From Desulfobacteraceae bacterium 4572_89 (GTDB lineage: Bacteria; Desulfobacterota; Desulfobacteria; Desulfobacterales; Desulfobacteraceae), in the NCBI GenBank assembly GCA_002085465.1, contig NBML01000058.1, forward strand, positions 1 to 10,495: DNA of 10,495 nucleotides, read 5' to 3'. This document shows positions 7,987 through 10,495 of this stretch, piece by piece (the first letter of the stretch is position 1; every line of letters starts with the position of its first letter). The notes under the pieces were generated by a model. It had not been told where the DNA came from, did no database searches, and saw only the letters and a list, made by a program, of their open reading frames with translations. The translations under genes were made by a program, and so were the position numbers.

Positions 7987-8048
7987 AATTGATCTCCCTG
8001 GTAAGTTGCGTATCTATTTGATCCAAATCCGATAACAGGTGGTAAAGA

Positions 8049-8077
8049 TTTTTATGAACCAAATAAAACCATATCAA
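8049..8077 (-). promoter_or_regulatory. Candidate sigma-70 promoter of the sensor kinase
   Basis: On the minus strand TTGATA (complement of 8072-8077) is followed after exactly 17 bases by TAAAAA (complement of 8049-8054), upstream of the kinase ribosome site. The -35 is 5/6 and the -10 only 4/6, so this is a tentative call. It leaves a leader of about 55 bases. Confidence 0.35.
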
Positions 8078-8093
8078 AATTAATTTGTTAATT
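8078..8093. promoter_or_regulatory. Perfect inverted repeat abutting the kinase -35: possible operator
   Basis: AATTAA-TTTG-TTAATT is a perfect 6-base palindrome around a 4-base spacer, touching the candidate kinase -35 at 8072-8077. The placement between two divergent genes would suit a dimeric regulator, but the region is AT-rich and a repeat this short could arise by chance. Confidence 0.3.
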
Positions 8094-8146
8094 CTTATCA
8101 ATGTGCATCATTGTTGTAAAGTAAAAGCTTATCAATCAACAACGTC

Positions 8147-8175
8147 TTTACTTGTTTTTTGGATTCATTTATGGT
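8147..8175 (+). promoter_or_regulatory. Weak candidate promoter for the CBS-CBS-hrpB run
   Basis: TTTACT (8147-8152) and TATGGT (8170-8175) are spaced by 17 bases, about 100 bases before the first CBS gene. Each is 4/6 to consensus. The -35 also forms the right arm of an imperfect dyad with AAGTAAA at 8119-8125, and TTGTTG (8111-8116) pairs with CAACAA (8137-8142) in an interleaved arrangement. Nothing else was recognised in the 288-base gap between the kinase and CBS genes. Confidence 0.25.
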
Positions 8176-8274
8176 GGAACAGAAAAGAGAATTGTGTGAA
8201 GGCCATGAATGTTTTTTGTGGATGTCGGGTAAGGAATCAAAAGGGATTTTATCGGGACAAAAAAAGAGGTGTTT

Positions 8275-8742
8275 ATGTTGGCTAGAAACGTAATGGACAA
8301 GAACTTCCATTCCCTGGGTCCGGGGTTGAGCATCACTGATGCGGTGAAAATGTTCAAGTCTGCTGGCATTGCAGAGAATAAAAAAATATTCGGTATGATG
8401 GTCATGGATTCAAAGGACAGACTGGTGGGCATGATTTCCATGTATGACATTTTGCTGTTTATCCAGCCAAAGCATATCAGGATACTGGGGGAGATGGAAG
8501 ATCTGCCTGCAGAACCTCTGTTTGAAGGCATTTTGAATCGGGTAAATAATGTCCGGGTGGAAGACCTTATGACCACGGACCTGATAATAGTGGGGCCGGA
8601 TACCCATTTGATCATGGTCATGGATATCATGATTCAAAAGCATATCCGCAGGCTGCCTGTGGTGGAAAATAACAAGGTTATCGGGATTGTTTATCGGTCG
8701 GATCTTTTTTACCATTTTATGGAAACCATGGTGGACCAGTGA
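8275..8742 (+). CDS. Two-CBS-domain protein
   Basis: A 155-residue cytoplasmic protein made of one CBS pair (Bateman module). CBS-A covers about 1-62 (LARNVMDKNFHSLGPGLSIT, then RLVGMISMYDILLF). A 30-residue linker follows, then CBS-B at about 93-152 (VRVEDLMTTDLIIVGPDTHL, then IRRLPVVENNKVIGIVYRSD). Such pairs usually bind adenine nucleotides (AMP, ATP or S-adenosylmethionine) and signal energy state to a partner; no effector domain is attached here. I chose the ATG at 8275 because the first CBS strand (ARNVMDKN) needs those residues and AGAGGTG lies just in front. A GTG two codons earlier is also open. It is the first gene of a plus-strand run, 15 bases before the four-CBS gene, so the two proteins may assemble together. 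Confidence 0.85.
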   Translation: MLARNVMDKNFHSLGPGLSITDAVKMFKSAGIAENKKIFGMMVMDSKDRLVGMISMYDILLFIQPKHIRILGEMEDLPAEPLFEGILNRVNNVRVEDLMTTDLIIVGPDTHLIMVMDIMIQKHIRRLPVVENNKVIGIVYRSDLFYHFMETMVDQ

Positions 8743-8757
8743 AAAAGGGGAAACCAG

Positions 8758-9642
8758 ATGCCGATTTTTAAAGATCGCAGTGTGCTGACAGGAATAACAG
8801 TCAGGCAGGCCATGCAGAGGGCCTTTATTCGTATGCCTTTGGCCGCACCAATTTTTCTTTGTGTCCGTCAGATGATCAAGTCCAAGGTGGATATTGTTCT
8901 TGTGGATAATGACCAGGGAGAACCTGAAGGTGTGGTTTCTAAAACCGATATAATGGGGGCTTTTTATGCTGGTTTACCACAAGAGACCTGCCTTGGGGAT
9001 ATCATGATGGGGCCGGTGCAGATCTGCTGGACTGATGAACCAATTGAGCAGACATTGGATGCCATGAAGCAAAGTTGCATTCACCAGATATATGCAGGGG
9101 TGCCCAGTGAAAGAAAAGTATTGGGCATACTCAGCTATATTGATATTGTAGGGCTTTTATACCGGTATTGTAGGCAATGCAGAAAAAGCCATCGATACGC
9201 CAGGGGTCCTGAAAAAGAAAACTTGCCAAGACTCCGGGCAAAAGAGGTGATGACAACTCAGGTCATGGTTTGCAAAAAAACAGACACCCTGTACCAGGTC
9301 ATGGATATATTGTCCATTCGCAAGCTTAAGGCCATTCCCATTGTGGATGAAGCAGGACTGCCCCTGGGCATTATTTCCAAAACAGATCTTGTACTTGCCT
9401 TTGTCCATGGAATTTCTCCTGACAGCCCGGCAGAGGATATAATGAATTCGCCGGTGGCCTCCTGCGGCCCTGATGTTTTGCTGTCCCATGTGATTTTAAA
9501 AATGTTTGTAACCGATATCCAGCATCTGTTTGTCCTGGATTCATATTTAGAAAGGATTCAAGGGGTGGTTTCCCTTTCTGATGCTGCCCGGTTCAGATCA
9601 GGAACCTGCAGGGCTTGCAATGCCAGCAGGGCCTTTGATTAA
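8758..9642 (+). CDS. Four-CBS-domain protein with two CxxC motifs
   Basis: A 294-residue soluble protein with two tandem Bateman modules: CBS1 about 14-70 (ending EGVVSKTDIMGAFY), CBS2 about 78-135 (ending LGILSYIDIVGLLY), CBS3 about 162-216 (AKEVMTTQVMVCKKTDTL, GIISKTDLVLAF) and CBS4 about 224-278 (AEDIMNSPVASCGPDVL, GVVSLSDAARF). Each module ends in a cysteine pair: C138-RQ-C141 and C284-RA-C287, with basic residues around the first. This suggests that a module plus its CxxC was duplicated, and that the cysteines may bind metal or act as a thiol switch; that part is inference. The start ATG has AAGGGGA seven bases upstream and follows the two-CBS stop by 15 bases. Likely role is adenine-nucleotide sensing in the cytoplasm. 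There is no enzyme or channel domain, so the target is unknown. Confidence 0.85.
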   Translation: MPIFKDRSVLTGITVRQAMQRAFIRMPLAAPIFLCVRQMIKSKVDIVLVDNDQGEPEGVVSKTDIMGAFYAGLPQETCLGDIMMGPVQICWTDEPIEQTLDAMKQSCIHQIYAGVPSERKVLGILSYIDIVGLLYRYCRQCRKSHRYARGPEKENLPRLRAKEVMTTQVMVCKKTDTLYQVMDILSIRKLKAIPIVDEAGLPLGIISKTDLVLAFVHGISPDSPAEDIMNSPVASCGPDVLLSHVILKMFVTDIQHLFVLDSYLERIQGVVSLSDAARFRSGTCRACNASRAFD

Positions 9643-9655
9643 TAAAGGAAATCCC

Positions 9656-10495
9656 ATGGCTGAACAGGCTCCATTGAGCCGGATACCTTCCCTGGTTTTG
9701 TCAAAGGCCGGGGAAAGCCTGCCAGTGGCAAGAATTATTCCAGAATTATGCCATGCCCTGGCATCCCATAAACGGGCTGTGCTCCAGGCACCACCCGGTG
9801 CCGGTAAAACTACTTTTGTTCCACTGGCTCTTTTGGATCAGCCCTGGCTTGGCAGGAAAAAAATTATTATGCTGGAACCCCGGCGACTGGCTGCCAAGGC
9901 CTGTGCCGCTCATATGGCATCTATGCTGGGGGAAAAACCTGGTCAGACAATTGGCTACCAGATTCGCATGGAAAGATGTATCAGCAGGGAAACCCGCATT
10001 GAAGTCATCACCGAAGGGATATTGACCCGGCAAATCCAGTCAGATCCATCCCTGGAAAAGGCGGGGCTTGTGATCTTTGATGAATTTCATGAACGCCATA
10101 TTCACAGTGATCTGGGCCTTGCCCTCTGCCTGGAGGCCGGTGAAGTATTTAATGAGGATCTGCGTATCCTTGTCATGTCTGCAACCATGGACATGTCCGC
10201 CATATCAGTACTTATGGACAATGCACCCATGATTGCCTCCCAGGGTAAAACCCATCCGGTTGTCACCCATTACCTGCCACCAAAACCTGTATCCCGGTCC
10301 CTGGGTAAAGAGATATGGAAACGGTTTTAACAGAAAATCTATGCTTTTGCGGATCTGGTAAGGATCTTTCCATCCTGCCCCTGTACGGTAATTTGACCCG
10401 GAAACAACAGGCTGCTGCCATTGCACCCTCATTACCGGGTCAAAGGAAAATAGTCCTGGCCACTTCCATTGCAGAAACATCCCTCACCATAAAGG
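9656..10495 (+). pseudogene. hrpB: hrpB ATP-dependent helicase, frameshifted and cut by the window edge
   Basis: The start is the ATG at 9656 with AAAGGAA six bases upstream, 13 bases after the four-CBS stop; an upstream ATG at 9581 lies inside that gene. Counted from 9656, the product has Walker A APPGAGKTT (K51), motif Ia LEPRRLAA, motif Ib TEGILTRQIQ, motif II as DEFH (142-145, the HrpB form of DEAH) and SAT (175-177). The frame stops at 10330 after only 224 residues, against some 800 or more for HrpB. A second frame, open from 10309, carries METVLTEN, then ILPLYGNLTRKQQAAAI and motif V LATSIAETSLTI to the window end. GAG-AT-ATGG at 10311-10318 looks like a two-base AT duplication that shifts the frame. 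The usual FLPG segment between METVLTEN and LPLYGN is also absent, so a small deletion is likely too. HrpB is a cytoplasmic DEAH-family helicase of poorly defined role. Confidence 0.85.

Noticed and set aside
7610..8035. 141-residue plus-strand ORF opposite the kinase N-terminus
   Set aside because: Antisense shadow of the kinase coding region; composition reflects the complementary codons.
8169..8630. 153-residue minus-strand ORF opposite the two-CBS gene
   Set aside because: Antisense to a clear CBS protein, with no supporting features.

Overview
The window most resembles a chromosomal segment of a sulfate-reducing Desulfobacterota, probably a Desulfobacteraceae relative such as Desulfobacula or Desulfobacter. 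This rests on moderate-GC codon use, a Cache-HAMP-PAS sensor kinase of the style common in that group, and a CHASE2-cyclase/FecR-TPR-barrel gene pair that I associate with deltaproteobacteria. No rRNA, tRNA, CRISPR array, insertion sequence or att site was seen. The taxonomic call is from recollection of protein style, not a search.

Left third (1-3960, minus strand): a damaged operon. Read in transcription order, a CHASE2-type adenylate/guanylate cyclase that has lost its N-terminal part is followed 16 bases later by what was once one long secreted gene. That gene ran signal peptide, FecR domain, TPR repeats, then an outer-membrane beta-barrel. It now lies in four pieces that use three reading frames, with material apparently missing at each junction (about 2021, 1852 and 1294). 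A further minus-strand gene starts at 133 and runs off the left edge. In intact form the pair would link an outer-membrane/periplasmic protein to an inner-membrane sensor that makes a cyclic nucleotide.

Middle (3961-7986): a plus-strand remnant of an amidinotransferase/dimethylargininase-family gene, 5'-truncated and internally deleted. It is followed on the minus strand by an intact 153-residue protein of unknown function and an intact 998-residue sensor histidine kinase (TM, large Cache-like periplasmic region, TM, HAMP, PAS, HisKA, HATPase) with no adjacent response regulator.

Right third (7987-10495, plus strand): a divergent 288-base regulatory region, then a tight run of a two-CBS protein, a four-CBS protein with two CxxC motifs, and hrpB (DEAH-family RNA helicase). 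The spacings are 15 and 13 bases, so the three look co-transcribed. hrpB is itself broken by a frame change near 10310 and continues past the right edge.

The most striking overall feature is that four neighbouring loci carry lesions (two truncated 5' ends and several internal losses with frame changes), while the kinase, the CBS genes and the 153-residue gene are intact. This is either real gene decay or an assembly/consensus problem, and read mapping would decide it.
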